Source: Delphinapterus leucas
Lineage: Eukaryota; Chordata; Mammalia; Artiodactyla; Monodontidae
Length of the DNA: 64,000 bases
Assembly (NCBI RefSeq): GCF_002288925.2
Contig: NW_022098000.1
Coordinates: 18,112,889-18,176,888 of the forward strand
Direction of reading: 5' to 3'
The position numbers and the translations under genes were made by a program. Shown here in pieces: positions 1-11,697 of this stretch. The notes below the pieces were generated by a model that was not told where the DNA came from, made no database searches, and saw only the letters and a list, made by a program, of their open reading frames with translations. Position 1 is the first letter of the stretch, and the number at the start of each line of letters is the position of its first letter.

Positions 1-1005
1 ATGCCAGTACACACTAATTTATAGTATCATACAGTTTTTCTTTATATCTTGGTTAAAAGAAAAGTCCCCTCACTTTCTTTTCACTGAAGTATTTTGGGTG
101 TTCTTGGTCTTTCGTTCTTCTCTACAAATTTAGAACCAGTTTTTTTAATTGCTCTCCCAAATCTGTGATATATTTATTCAGTTGCATTGCATCATTGCAT
201 CAGTTTTAAGGGAAAATGCTATCTTTATGATAATGAGTTTTCAGTCACTGAACATGGCATGACTTCTCTTTCATATGTCTTCTTTTATGTCTTCCAATAA
301 AACTTCATACTTCTTTTCATGAAGATTCACCTATCTTCTGTTAGACCTATGACTTAGGGTTTATCAAACTACAGCCCATGGGCCAGATCTAAACACCACT
401 TGTTTTTATAGTGTCCATGAGCTGAGAATGCTAGCTAAGAATTATACAAATAGTTGGAAAAATTTGAGTGAAGAACAGTATTTAATGACATGTGAAAAAT
501 TATATGAAATTGAAATTTTAGTGTTCATAAATAAAATTTTGTTGGAGCATAGCTCTGTTCATTCATTTAAGTATATGACTGCTTTTGCACTACAAATGGC
601 AGAGTTCATTGTTGCAACAGAGATTGTATGGCTTGCAAATCCTAAAATATTTTACTATCTAGCCTATTATAGAAAAAGTTTGCCCAGTTCCCTGACTTAG
701 AATTATTGTTTGTCTTATTGTTTGTTTATGATTGCAGGGTTTCTTTGTGTGTTGGGATAGAGGTGGTGTTTCAGCCTCACTTGGTTTACCTCTATCTCTA
801 GTTCTGATAAGACTTAAACTCCTAATAAGTCATTGTTACCAAAGTGTGTTATATTCTTTAGATATGTGTGGGCAGAGAAAAAGGTTGAAAACTGTTGATA
901 TTATGTTTTATATAATAATCACTGTACCTGGTTTTGGTATTTTACATTTGAGAATTTAATAAAATACAACTTAATTTGCCTATTTGCTGATTTCCCCTTT
1001 TGTAG
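1..1005 (+). other. CD2AP: CD2AP intron 2, 3' end
   Basis: This is non-coding intron sequence ending in a pyrimidine-rich acceptor (tttccccttttgtag). It holds one old DNA-transposon-like repeat (about 360-697). I see nothing else that can be named in it. The small open frames at 428-700 and 732-959 fall in the repeat or in AT-rich sequence and have no coding support. Confidence 0.85.
360..697. mobile_element. Old nonautonomous DNA transposon remnant (hAT/MER type)
   Basis: The left end reads like 'aaactacagcccatgggcc' and the right end like 'aaaagtttgcccagttccctg'. In between are 'ttggagcatagctctgttcattcattt' in part and 'gcttgcaaatcctaaaatattt'. This matches the widespread mammalian repeat with CAGGGGTC-type ends that I recall as a hAT-Charlie/MER element. 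The exact family name is uncertain. The copy is diverged, so it is old. Confidence 0.65.
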
Positions 1006-1159
1006 GAAATTAAGAGAGAGACAGAATCCAAGGATGACAATTTGCCCATCAAACGGGAAAGGCAAGGGAATGTAGCAAGTCTTGTACAACGAATAAGCAC
1101 CTATGGACTTCTAGCCGGAGGAATTCAGCCACATCCACAAACCAAAAACATTAAGAAGA
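1006..1159 (+). CDS. CD2AP: CD2AP exon 3 (linker between SH3-1 and SH3-2)
   Basis: The exon encodes residues 56-106 and the first base of codon 107. It starts [19 protein letters not shown] and ends [14 protein letters not shown]. The acceptor is tgtag and the donor a|gtatgt. It enters in phase 0 and leaves in phase 1; joining to exon 4 restores AAG (Lys107). It covers the basic, serine-rich linker after SH3-1. Relative to the human protein as I recall it, the linker has Leu for Pro (YGLLAGG) and Gln for His (RQGN). Confidence 0.96.
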
Positions 1160-4059
1160 GTATGTAAATAATTTTTTTCCTGTTTATTTAAATCAAAATA
1201 GAATGTGGTTTTATAACAGTCCATAAGTTATAGTAAGAAAAATTAGCTCAACCTTTTGTAACAGAGTACAAAAACTTCCTGCTTATTCTCATGTTACTAC
1301 TTATTGGCCCATGTATTCAGTCTTCATCTGGTAATCCAGCATGAGCTGCCGACAGCCATCTGTAGGGATTGGAAATTAAGATATAAGGCATTGTTTTCTT
1401 ATTAGTCTTACATACTCTATTAAATAGTTAACACTTTGCCTTAAATTTACTTTAATATCATTTATTTAATGGGATGCTAAAATGTCTGCTCATCCTTAAG
1501 CAGTATAGATGTAAGCATTTGATAAAACGTTTTCTTTAGTGGTTAGCCATCTGAACATGTACATTCAGTTTTCCAAGGTGGCTGGCCCAGCAGAGTGCTT
1601 TTTAAGTATTCAGTGTAAATATGTTAAGAGAACAGTTTAGCATAGAGAGAGAGCACCATGTTTAAAATCGGACATGAATTTGAGTCTGTCTTACAACCTT
1701 AGATCACTTAAACTCTTGAGTTTTATTTTACTGCTGGTGAGAAAGTTGTAAGAAAAAAAGACTGGTAATACTGCTGTTCTCAAAAACTTAGTCTTGGAAA
1801 GACTGTTACTCAAAAAAGCATTAAACATATACAAAGAAGTACTACATTTGTGGGAGCGGATAGTGTTTTAACATAGTAAACCTGAAGCCCCTTGAGAGAC
1901 TGAATACTGACTACTATGTTCAATTTGATTTAATATGTTATAAATGAGTATTTAACCACATTTATCTTCGATCAGTGTCTTTGATGTTGTGGTCCCTTGT
2001 GCTTGACGTTGGTACTAAAATGCCTTATGTGCCAAGTAGTCTATAATATAAAGAAATTTTGTTTACATACATTTCACAAATGTAAGACTATTTATGATTT
2101 TTATATTGTCCTCATATCTCAACCTGTTACTTTCTGTGCTACTGTCTATGAATTTGGGGAAACGTCCACTTTCTGGGTTATATCACCCTTTGATTATTTT
2201 CATAAAATGAAAACAGATTTTCATAAAAAACAGGTTTCATGACACTGAGACCAATAAAGGGTTATAGGTGTTCTTTGTTTCCCAGTAAATGCAATGTACA
2301 AACAATATTTAGATATTACCCATACTGCTGTCAGCGTACTGCCTGAGGGTGGGCAGTTTACTAGTTCTAGTTGTCCTCGACTCTTTAACTCTGTCTGGGG
2401 ATTGGGGGATAGATAACAGTATTTCCACATCCTACAGGTGAATCTCTATATGGAATTTCTATGCACGAGGAGAATTTTAGACCCACAAAAGGGTTATTTG
2501 TGACCTCTGTTGTAAAACTTATTTACTACTTTCTTCAGCTTTACTGAGCTATAAAGGGACAAATTTCATCTTAAGTAGAGGCTGGACAAAGGACATCAAG
2601 GTTATTTTGTCTCCTAATGGGAAAGGACTCTAAATTTTACCTTCCTTGAGAACCCTGGTCATAATTCATTTTCCTGTAAGAAGGAGAAACCATTATATAG
2701 TTGGTGCCAGGAGGCTTAGGCTTTTTCCTAAGGATCCTCCATAATTTGTTTTTAAGTACATGTGCTGCAAAGACTGAATTGGTCATTTGGTGCTAGCTAA
2801 CATTTAAAACAGGATGCAGGTTGTTTTTGCTTTCAGATTACTTTTCCAGGAAAAGCAGCTAATGTTTTTTTTTTCTTTATCAGATTTTTTTTTTTTTGTT
2901 ACTGTTAGTTTGAATCATATCCTTAATTTATGGAATAGATCAGTTATTCAAAAGCCGTTCATTGTAATGTTAAATAATAGTATATACCCTTTTAATCAAT
3001 ACCATTAATATTTAAAAAAAAAACATTTTAAAGGTTGGTAATGATAAAGCCTGCATTGTGAAGGTTCATTTCAAATCTTTGTGTGCCAAGACAGGTGAAT
3101 CTGCATGTGTGTTGAATGTTGTCTAAGCAACTAAAAGGAGAAGTTCAGATAGATAGTATGATATCTGGAGACTGGAATTGTTAGCTATTTTTCTCTAGTC
3201 TCCAAAGCCAAAAAGTGTTGGCCTTTTTGCAAAGTCTAGTCACAAAACCATTGAAACTTTTGCTATTGCATGTAAGTTAACTATGATATCCTCTTTAGTA
3301 AGACAGGTATTTTCTAGAGTGAGCACAGAAAATTTTCCTGGATAAAGTTGATTGCAATAAGTTGCTAAAGTTACAGAAAAGAACCTATTTACACTTCTCA
3401 TAGCAAAAACATGTACAAATGACATTACTGCTGAGACCCTTGTAAAATCAGGCGCAAAGATAATGGTGTAGTTTACTTGCATTAATAAATGACATCTTTC
3501 AGCATCACAATTCTATATAACATACAATGTGGAATATTAGTAGATATTTCACTTTACATTTGGAAAAAAATTGATGCCAGATATGAATCTACTTAAGGCA
3601 TGTGTGAGGGAAGACATCAGTGCTTGTAACTTTGTATTCCTTATTAGTGGGAACTCATGCTACAGAAGTGATTTTTCACCTAGTTAATAATTATTTTGAA
3701 TGTAAAATATACATTTAGATTGATACTGATAGATCACTAGTAGTTATACAGAAAGAAATGATACATGAAAAATTGGTTGACTAAAATGCTAATCTACACA
3801 GTGTTTCATTCTCAGAGAACAATTGGTAGCATGCCTCCCAATTCTGAGTCATTTTTGAAGAAGATAATGAAAGTTCTGAATATCATCAAAATATGGTCAC
3901 TGACTATACATCTTTACAGCATACATTACAAAAAGGGGGGGCATATTATTTCAGGCTCTGCTCTTTGACATTAAAATATTCTGACTTATAAGGGGAAAAT
4001 GACTCACTCAAATGACTCCTCCCCAGCTGTGGCCTCTCAAATAAATGAATGGGGTAGGG

Positions 4060-4260
4060 TGTTTTGATTTTGTATTTTATTTTGAAAAACTTAAAATCTT
4101 ACAGAAAAGTTGAAATAATAATTGTACAGTAAACATGGTGTATTCTTCACCTAAGCTTGCTGTTAACATTTCGTTATATTGGCTTTATCTCTATATACAT
4201 GTATAAATACATTTTTAAACTAAATCAGTTGAAAGTATGTTGTAGACATGATACTTCATC
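4060..4260 (-). mobile_element. L1 3' UTR fragment, antisense
   Basis: The run 'cttacagaaaagttg', 'gtattcttcacctaagc' and 'gttaacatttcgttatatt' resembles the reverse complement of old mammalian L1 3' UTRs. A similar string recurs at 13850-13960. Family assignment is not possible by eye. Confidence 0.55.
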
Positions 4261-5101
4261 CCTAAGCACATGCGTTTTTTTTTATTCATGACTGTGGCGA
4301 TCATGTCTTCTAAGATTTTGATTATCTTAAGTGGTATATCTCAGCAGTATAGCTAGAATCTTGAATAGCTTGAATTTTTCACTTAATGGCCTAAGTAATA
4401 TGATTTTTTTATTGCTGAGAATAAGAAAAAAATTTTAAAGAAGATTCAGCCATGTAGCAAATGGCTCAGTCTTAATGTTTCTTAACTCTTGATGATTATC
4501 TTTGCTTACTGGAGAAAAAATTGATTAAAAAAGTATTTTTTTATATTAGAAAATTTAAAATGCTATAATAAAATCTGAAGATATACTTTCCAGAACCAAA
4601 TGAAACCAAAAACGGATCAGAAATCTTTTTGTTGCTATCTCTGAAATTTTAGCATTCAACCTCCCAGCTTCTGAGTGTGGTATGCTTTTTATTTTAGCAT
4701 TTGCTGGAAAAATTAAAACTATTCTTCAATAAGAAATAGTTCCACAGTTTAAGAACTCTGTTTGATCTGAATATTTAGATCTATTTTTTAGAACCATGAA
4801 ATACTTGCCATTTTTGATGACCTACATTTGAAAATACAGGATTTTCTGTTTCAGTAGAAACAACAGGAAGGTCACTTTAGTGTGTAATTTCACACAATTT
4901 GGTTTTGTTTTTCAAAAAATACAAAATATTTCTAAAAGGTTTTTCTGAAGTTATTTGACATTTATGTGTTGAATACCATAATACCTGTGGGTATGAAGAC
5001 CATAAGAGCAATGTTAGTGTGGACAGTCAAATCTGCCAAATAAAGCTGGGTATGGATAATGATTCAAAACTCACAGTTTAACAGAGGAAAACATCAAATT
5101 A

Positions 5102-5217
5102 CTGTAATACAGGGGTGATAGTAATGATTATACCTCATAGGGTTTTAGAGGTATTAACACGTTAAGTAAATATTATAAGAAGTGCTCGATAAATGTTTGT
5201 AATTATTATTATAGTGT
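5102..5217 (+). mobile_element. MIR SINE, 3' half
   Basis: The strings 'tgattatacctcatagggtttt', 'gaggtattaacacgttaa' and 'gtgctcgataaatgttt' follow the MIR consensus order (cctcatagggttgttgtgag ... gcgctcaataaatg). The copy is diverged, as expected for an ancient mammalian SINE. Confidence 0.7.
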
Positions 5218-5803
5218 TTTATATTATTAAGAACCATACTAGAGATATATATATATAATGTGCAGTTAAGATTCAAATGAAAGGGCAGTTCTATACTGGA
5301 GTCATTGAGCAAGGTGTATTTAAGCTCTTCTTTAGGTAGGACATATCATTTACGTAAAGATTGGGGAGTATGGCCTTCTATTCTAGTTAGAATTGCAGCC
5401 CTTGGAAGACCCATGGAGATAAGTAAGTCCATGGTATTTTCAGGGAGTAAGGATCCAACGTGACTAGAGTGCATGAGCTTTGTTAAAGCACTCTAATCTG
5501 TAAAGGAGACAGCCTGATACAGTGGGAAGATAAAAGGCTTAGGAGTCAGAAGTGAGTGTCTTCTAGTTTTGCCTCTTTCTTGCAGTCTTGGACAATTACT
5601 GCTGAGTTCCTGTTTCTCATTGGTAAAATGATATGTATAACAAGTTTTTATGACCTTTTGTGTGGGAGATGTTTGTGAAGGACTTGGAGTGGTACTGGTA
5701 CATAAAAGACGAAAATATGTCCCTGTCTTTGTTGTACTTTGTTTATCCTCTTCCTTATTAATGGGTTTATTTATAAAATACTGATAAAAAAAAAAAAACT
5801 TGA

Positions 5804-5996
5804 GGGCTTCCCTGGTGGCGCAGTGGTTGAAAGTCTGCCTGCCGATGCAGGGGACGCGGGTTCGTGCCCCGGTCCGGGAAGATCCCACATGCCGGGGAGA
5901 GGCTGGGCCCATGAGCCGTGGCTGCTGAGCCTGTGCTCTGCAACGGGAGAGGCCACAACAGTGAGAGGCCCGCGTACCGTAAAAAAACCCACAAAA
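5804..5996 (+). mobile_element. CHR SINE (cetacean tRNA-derived), short form
   Basis: The element begins ggcttccctggtggcgcag. It has a tRNA-like A-box region, the B box ggttcgtgcc and the tail gtgagaggcccgcgtaccg followed by an A-rich end. A 7-bp direct repeat AAAACTT flanks it (5795-5801 and 5993-5999). It lacks the 'gcgcgtccg' segment found in the copies at 13969 and 23241. Low divergence from the other copies suggests a fairly recent insertion. Confidence 0.9.
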
Positions 5997-6737
5997 CTTT
6001 ATCATTAATTTCTTTGTAGATCTGAAAAGCTATATGGAGTTTACTTAAGAAAATACTCATTATAGTTATTTTAAAAAATTGAATTTTGCATATCCTTTTA
6101 TTGACAGTTCTACTCTTACATGCATTTTCTTTTCTGCTTGGTAAAGGTTCTGATACATTTTAGAAATTCAGTAAATATTTATTGACCAATATGTATGGGT
6201 AGACATTGTATGTGCCATTTGAAATGTGAAGAATCTCCATATTCCTTTAATTGTGTTGCCAATTAATAGATAAGTTTAATATAGGCACTCGCCTTAACTT
6301 ATGAGTGAACCATATAAAAATATGGAATCATATGAAAACTTTTTCTTTTTTAAATAAATGACTCACATTTTATAGCAATAGTAGGGGCTGTTTAGATGTT
6401 TTTATCCAATATGGATTTTCCTTTGAAAAATGAAAAATTCCTTTGCAGATAATTTTGCACATTATTTTGGAAGAAGACACTCTGGAGAATTATGCTAGTG
6501 TGAAAGGAAAAACAACAAAAACAAAGCTTTTGATTAGACTATAACTAGGTTTTAAGTGGAAAAGAGAGCCTTGATAGGACATGACTGTTGGGACTGCCCC
6601 CAAGATCTTTATTCTTTTTATACACCAGAAAGCACAGGTGCCCAAGTTTGTGTATGTCCCAGGTATAAACCGCCACCTAAATGAGAGGTAAACTCTGTTG
6701 TCAACTGTTGTGTCCCGTGAGCAGGCGTGGATCACCC

Positions 6738-7200
6738 TCTGGCTGTCAGTTTCCTCATCTGTAAAATAAGACGTTCGGCTCCTTGTGGGGCCTCACCTGG
6801 CCTCAGGGGCCCAGAGCGCTGCTGGGCGGGGTCAGGCCGCTGTCCTCTGGTGGGAGGACGCGGCATCCAGCCTGGACAGCTGCCAGGAGCGCATCCTTGC
6901 TGCTGCCGTGACTCCCGTGGGTTAACTGGCAGGTGTCCGATTGGCACATGAAGTGTACGGGGAGTGATTTTCCTTTTTCTTGGCTATATAGGGCAGGCTC
7001 TTTGGGAAGCGTGAAGTTCTGGTGTCTTTGCTGGCAAAGGTTCTGATTCTGCAAAGCTCTTTTAAGTGTCCTCATCCGGTGTCCATTTCTGTAGATACAG
7101 CTTTTGCTTCCACTGGTGGGGGGGCTTTGGCTCGGCGGCCAGGCCTCCTGAGCTGCACTGGCTTTCCCTGAGATTGTTGGCCACCTGCAGTGTGTGCTCA
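6738..7200. other. GC-rich, CpG-containing patch in an AT-rich intron
   Basis: After a MIR-like string (gtttcctcatctgtaaaata) the base composition changes abruptly to GC-rich, with several CpGs (ggacgcggc, gggcggggtc, ctcggcggcc). An open frame of 159 codons crosses it on the minus strand (6803-7282), and shorter frames lie on both strands. I do not recognise the sequence or any of these products. It could be an old GC-rich repeat, a regulatory island or a decayed insertion. Confidence 0.4.
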
Positions 7201-8407
7201 GTTGTATTGTCTCTTTCATAAAACATTGCACATAATAATAGCAAGCAAAAGAGCTGCACAAATGTGTGTTGCCCACGTACAAATGGTGGGGGACCTGCTC
7301 TCAGAGAAGATATAATACTGATTCTCTTGTGTGGTTCACTAACAGCTTAAATGAAAGTATTGGGCAGAGGAGGGTACATGTTTAAATTTCAATTTTCAGA
7401 CATTTACATTTACTATTATTTGAAGTTCTGAAGAGCATTTTGTAAGACATAGGACACTGGCTTGTGAAATGTAAACAATTACGAATTACTTTTTTTGTTC
7501 TGTACTATAAATATGTACTGATTTCACGTTTGGGGGAAATTTCTGAAATGCATGGTAAAAATACTTTCGTCTCTATGCTTCTAAAATTGCTCACATACTT
7601 AGTAAATTTTGGTGTGAATGTCTTTTGCCGTATATCAATAAAACTTCAGTGTTTTCACAGAAAAAAATATAACTAGGTTGTTCAAAGCTAATTGATATAT
7701 ATGCTTGGGGGCGGGAGGCTAATTAATACTCTTTCTTCACTTTAAATCATTTAAAAAGATACTCATACTCATTAAAAAGAATCGTTACATTTTTTAAAGG
7801 CCTACATTTCCTAAACATTACTTGTCTGAATAAATAAAGCTTGTTTGAAAAGCTAAAGTAAAATTATTTTTACCTTCACCTGAGTTTGATTTTTATGTCA
7901 GAAAATAGAGCTTAAAGAAGATAAAATACATTTTAGATTTGTGCATTTTGTCTTTTTTTTTGACACAGCTACTCTTAAATTAGTGCATTTGAAGTATCCG
8001 TAGCTTTGATCAGGAAGTAGTCTGAAAATCACTGGCTTGGAGGACTTGACTGTGATAAATTTGTTGTGCCAACAGTGTCTTTTATTGTCTCTGTTTCCAG
8101 TCTCAAAATTAGCAGTGGGTATTTTACTTTTGTATAATCAGTGGGATCAGATACATAAATAGATTTCACTGCTGGGAGCCCACCTTATTTGTAGTCGGTG
8201 TGAATTTATTTTAGGATGAAGAGATAGTAACGTGGGGACAAGGTGGAAAGCCAGCCAGAGTAGATTGTGGTTAGCTGTTGAGAGTGCTTCCACGTACTGT
8301 TTTTATTCATACATGCAAATCCTATGACGATAAGCATAGTATGTAAATAAAGGTGCTACTGTTTGTTTTCATGATTTTTCTTAATTTTTTTATGTTACCT
8401 CCTTTAG

Positions 8408-8508
8408 AGACCAAGAAGCGTCAGTGTAAAGTTCTCTTTGAATACATTCCACAAAATGAGGATGAACTGGAGCTGAAAGTGGGAGATACTATTGATATTA
8501 GCGAAGAG
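8408..8508 (+). CDS. CD2AP: CD2AP exon 4 (first half of SH3-2)
   Basis: The exon encodes the end of codon 107 and residues 108-140. It carries the ALYDY-like strand ([10 protein letters not shown]) and the RT-loop acidic motif NEDELEL, followed by [11 protein letters not shown]. The acceptor is cctttag and the donor gag|gtaagg. It leaves in phase 0. In the family this SH3 binds atypical proline-arginine ligands such as those in CBL and CD2. Human has GDIIDINEE as I recall, so the differences here are conservative. Confidence 0.97.
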
Positions 8509-9224
8509 GTAAGGCAAAAACATGTTTTAGAGATAAAGCAGCAATTGGAATTGATGCTCTGGCGATTAGAAAAATGCTTTGTAAGAATATTAATTTGTTA
8601 AATTTATTTTTCCAGTTTCATTTTTTTTTAATTTTAAGATACAGACTTTAAAATGGATCTTTAACGACTTAAAGTAAGGCTGTCTTATCTGTAGAAATAA
8701 AGCTTTATTCATCCTTGCTATGCCTATATTTGTGTACTGAATTTGTATCTGTTGACTTTAAGAATAAAATAAGCTTTTTTTAGCTCAAGTTAATATAATC
8801 TAAGTAGCTAAGAATATAAACCTTTTCTTTGATTCTTAATTCACTTTAGGCACAAGCCATAAAAATAGAAGGATTTTTTACCTTTTGCATAGCAAAGGTA
8901 TACAAAAGCAGAATGTTTTAAAAAGTTTTGTCTTGTTTGAATTATCACATTCAAATATTAACCCAAAAGCACTTTCCCTCATCTTAGTATCTTAGAATGA
9001 GATTTTAAAATATTAAAAAAAATAACCTTTCATATCTCTGCTTTTACCATTAAAGAAATATTAAAGTTTTATTTAGCAGCTAAAGATGCCGTTTTCAAAG
9101 TATATGTTTTGATATCATGTATTGCCACTGAGATTGATTTTGTGTGCTAATATGTAATTTATCACTTGTTATGTTAAACTCCAATGTGTTTAGACAAAAG
9201 GCAGTTCTGGTTTATTTCTACCAG

Positions 9225-9390
9225 GTGGCAATAATAATAGTGTTTATCGAGCCTCTATTATGTCTGAAGCACCATTCTAAGTGTTTCACACTTATTATTT
9301 CCTTTAAGTTTCTAAACAACCTAAGGAGATAGGAATTTTTACCCCTATTTTACAAACAAGAGATTGAATCACAGAGATAAGTGATTGGCT
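9225..9390 (-). mobile_element. MIR SINE, antisense, part 1 (split)
   Basis: The order 'ctaagtgtttcacacttatt', 'aacaacctaaggagatagg', 'acccctattttacaaacaag', 'cacagagataagtga' is the reverse-orientation MIR core. The element stops abruptly at about 9390, and its remaining end appears at about 9965. Confidence 0.75.
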
Positions 9391-9925
9391 TATCTACTGT
9401 TGCTGCATGACACGCCATTCCAAATTTTGTGGCAAAAAACAACTGTTTCATTAGGTTTGTTGTGTGGGTCCAGAATTCAGATAGGGCACAGAGGGATGTC
9501 TTGTCTCTGTTCTGTGGTATCTGGGGGCCTCAGCTGGAAAGGTTCAAAGTTGGGTACTGGTAGAATCATAGGAAGGCTCCTTCACTGACATGTCTAGTGT
9601 CTAGAAGCCTCAAAGACCAGGACTCCCTATGGAAAGCCATTATGTAGCCTCTCCATTTGGCTTGGCTTTCTCACTGTATTGGGCTCTCAGGTGTCTCAGG
9701 ATAGTAGGACTTATTACATGGCAGTTCAGGGCTCTAAGTGTAAGCATTTCAGTGAACACAGTGATAGCCTTTTATAATCCAACCTTGAAAGTGATAGTAT
9801 CACTTTCACCACATTCTGTTGGTTACAAGAAAGTCATAAGCCAGCAAGATTGAAGGGAGTGGGGACAAAGCCTGCCACTTAATCGGTGGGAGGACTGTCA
9901 AGATTACGTGTAGATGAGCATGTGG
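9391..9925. mobile_element. Old interspersed repeat inserted into a MIR
   Basis: It starts 'ttatctactgttgctgcatgac'-like and contains 'ggtccagaattcagatagg', 'gggggcctcagctgg', 'tcacatgt'-like and 'gcctctccatttggcttgg', then ends near 'ggtgggaggactgtcaaga'. I recognise this as a common eutherian repeat consensus but cannot name the family with confidence. The frames at 9385-9588 and 9629-9853 lie inside it and are not genes. Confidence 0.6.
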
Positions 9926-9964
9926 GTTAGGTGATCTTGTTTCAGGTATTTTTGTGCAAGTTCA

Positions 9965-10052
9965 TATGCCTGGCGTGCAGAGCACCAGAATCTGAACCCA
10001 CACAATTTGTTTTTGAGTCGGTGCTCTTCACCACTATACCACCCTGCCTTTT
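9965..10052 (-). mobile_element. MIR SINE, antisense, part 2
   Basis: The strings 'gcagagcaccagaatctgaac' in part, 'gtgctcttcaccactatacc' and 'accctgcctttt' match the reverse complement of the MIR tRNA-like head. Together with 9225-9390 it reconstitutes one MIR interrupted by about 570 bp. Confidence 0.7.
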
Positions 10053-10179
10053 AAGAATTCCTTAATTAATAGGAATTTTATAGAGTTATTTACCCTAACT
10101 ACCCAATTGCTGTCCATTTGGGATTTCAGGTGTAGTTAACAGTTTGATGATGTTCCCTTAGTTGTACCCGTTCCAGTTT

Positions 10180-10670
10180 GTTCTACGTATTTCCATCACA
10201 CCTGGTTTAAGAACTCTCAATCCTTTGGTGCCTCCTTAAGTGCTAAAAATTCTAAACTCTTCATATTTACTGCCTTATATTTCTCTCTTAAATAGCATGT
10301 ATTCTAGGCACCTCGTATTTCAGCTATATATTCCATTAATAAGTCCTTTATTTTTATGGTACCACATTTTTCACATGCTTTGTGTCTGGTAAACTCTCAT
10401 TTAGCCTTAACTGTCCAGCTCTTTTGCCATTTGCTTTTAGGGGAGCGTTTTTTGATTCGTATATGCCTTTCCCTTGTGCTCCTACAGCATTTTGTTCACA
10501 CTTTTGCTATAACACCTCTCACATTGTATTGTAACTATCCGCTCATTGTTCGTTTTCTTCTTTAGATTGTTTTATTCTAGGACAGAGATTTCTCGTGTGC
10601 AAATTTGAATATTTTCCTATCAGTTAACACCATGACTTGTACATAGTGCCTGTTGGATGAATAACTTATT
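10180..10670 (+). mobile_element. L2 LINE 3' fragment
   Basis: The strings 'tgcctttcccttgtgctcc', 'tataacacctctcacattg', 'ttgtaactatccgctcattg' and 'catagtgcctgttggatgaa' follow the L2 3' UTR consensus. The copy is strongly diverged. Confidence 0.65.
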
Positions 10671-10896
10671 AAATTTTCCTTTGTAACTGTGATGAGATGA
10701 AAAAAATTTTTTAAATATTTTAAACAGAAAAAAGAGCCTTTTCTAGCTATGATATTGCATGTACTGCTGTCAAGTAAATTTTGATAGTAAATAGTTTACT
10801 CTTTAAAAAATTATTTTTACTTATTAAGACCTCTTAGCATCCTTAGAAGAAATTATACATTTTTAAAGTTATTAATATTATTAAATAACTTCATAA

Positions 10897-10921
10897 CTTA
10901 TTATTATTAAATAATAATAAG
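10897..10921. repeat. Perfect AT-rich palindrome (12-bp arms, 1-nt centre)
   Basis: CTTATTATTATT and AATAATAATAAG flank a single A. The arms are exactly complementary. It lies in intron 4, 655 bp upstream of exon 5. It could form a hairpin or a small cruciform, but no function is implied. Confidence 0.85.
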
Positions 10922-11576
10922 CCTCATTATTTGTGAATGTAAACATTTTTCTAAGGAGTTTTGTTCCTGAGAATATTTCTGGTTGGGGTTGGGAGTGTTC
11001 AGTTGAGCCTGGCATCTGGACTTTTAAAAATAAGTGATTCTTTTTCATACTTGGGTTAAGACTCACTGTTCAAGTAAAATAGATAAATTACTTCGTAATT
11101 TTTTGTGCCATTTAGGAAGTTATATTCTTATATTCATAAAACTTTTTCCAAATCAGAAATTTTCAAATGCTTAAATAATGTATGTCATAACTACAGACAG
11201 AGGCTCCATAGTGTTTAAAACAGTGACATTCCAGAAGAGAGCTATCTCCTTCTTGCTGTTAATACATTATTCTTGGTTATCTGATACTTTCATGAAAATT
11301 ACTTGCTTCATAGATTACAGTTGATCATAAATTCTCGTTGTTAAGTGTTGCAAAGTGCTATTGATATATGATTAATCCCATATATGATTAATCCAATCCA
11401 CACAGATTTAATCTACTCAAAATATATTTTTTCCCTTTGTGTTTTCTTGTAGATTTAAAGGGATTATTTTGCATCACTAACTTTGTGCTCATTCACTTCT
11501 ATAGCTCAGTTTTTCTGTGGGGGAAGTGAAGACTTAAGAGAAATTTTTATTATCTTTGAGTTGTGAACTCTTTCAG

Positions 11577-11697
11577 GTAGAAGAAGGCTGGTGGAGTGGA
11601 ACCCTGAACAACAAGTTGGGACTGTTCCCCTCAAATTTTGTGAAAGAGTTAGAGGTAACAGATGATGGTGAAGCTCATGAAGCCCAGGATGATTCAG
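11577..11697 (+). CDS. CD2AP: CD2AP exon 5 (second half of SH3-2)
   Basis: The exon encodes residues 141-180 plus the first base of codon 181. It contains the SH3 hallmark tandem tryptophans ([20 protein letters not shown]), the conserved [10 protein letters not shown] end of the fold, and the acidic linker [14 protein letters not shown]. The acceptor is tttcag and the donor g|gtagac. Phase 1 at its end is completed by exon 6 to Glu. Confidence 0.97.

Larger units (their letters stand above)
1160..8407 (+). other. CD2AP: CD2AP intron 3 (7.2 kb)
   Basis: The intron is AT-rich. It contains an antisense L1 scrap (about 4060-4260), a MIR piece (5102-5217), a young CHR SINE (5804-5996), and a GC-rich patch near 6738-7200 preceded by a short MIR-like string. 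The stretches 1160-4060 and 7300-8400 show no feature I can name. Confidence 0.85.
8509..11576 (+). other. CD2AP: CD2AP intron 4 (3.1 kb)
   Basis: The intron contains an antisense MIR (9225-9390 and about 9965-10052) split by a second old repeat (about 9391-9925), an L2 fragment (about 10180-10670) and a perfect AT-only palindrome (10897-10921). A short imperfect tandem copy of 'atatatgattaatcc' lies near 11365-11395. The rest is unremarkable. Confidence 0.85.

Noticed and set aside
5830..5880. tRNA gene
   Set aside because: The A- and B-box-like strings belong to tRNA-derived SINEs. No cloverleaf with an intact acceptor stem is present.
5493..6060. Minus- and plus-strand frames of 73-170 codons around 5800
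   Set aside because: They are the CHR SINE read in different frames. Similar peptides recur at 13948-14178, 16400-16739, 23147-23518 and 33443-33798.
6803..7282. 159-codon minus-strand frame as a new gene
   Set aside because: No recognisable domain, no promoter or splice context, and it crosses a GC-rich patch where long frames arise by chance. Kept only as a finding about composition.
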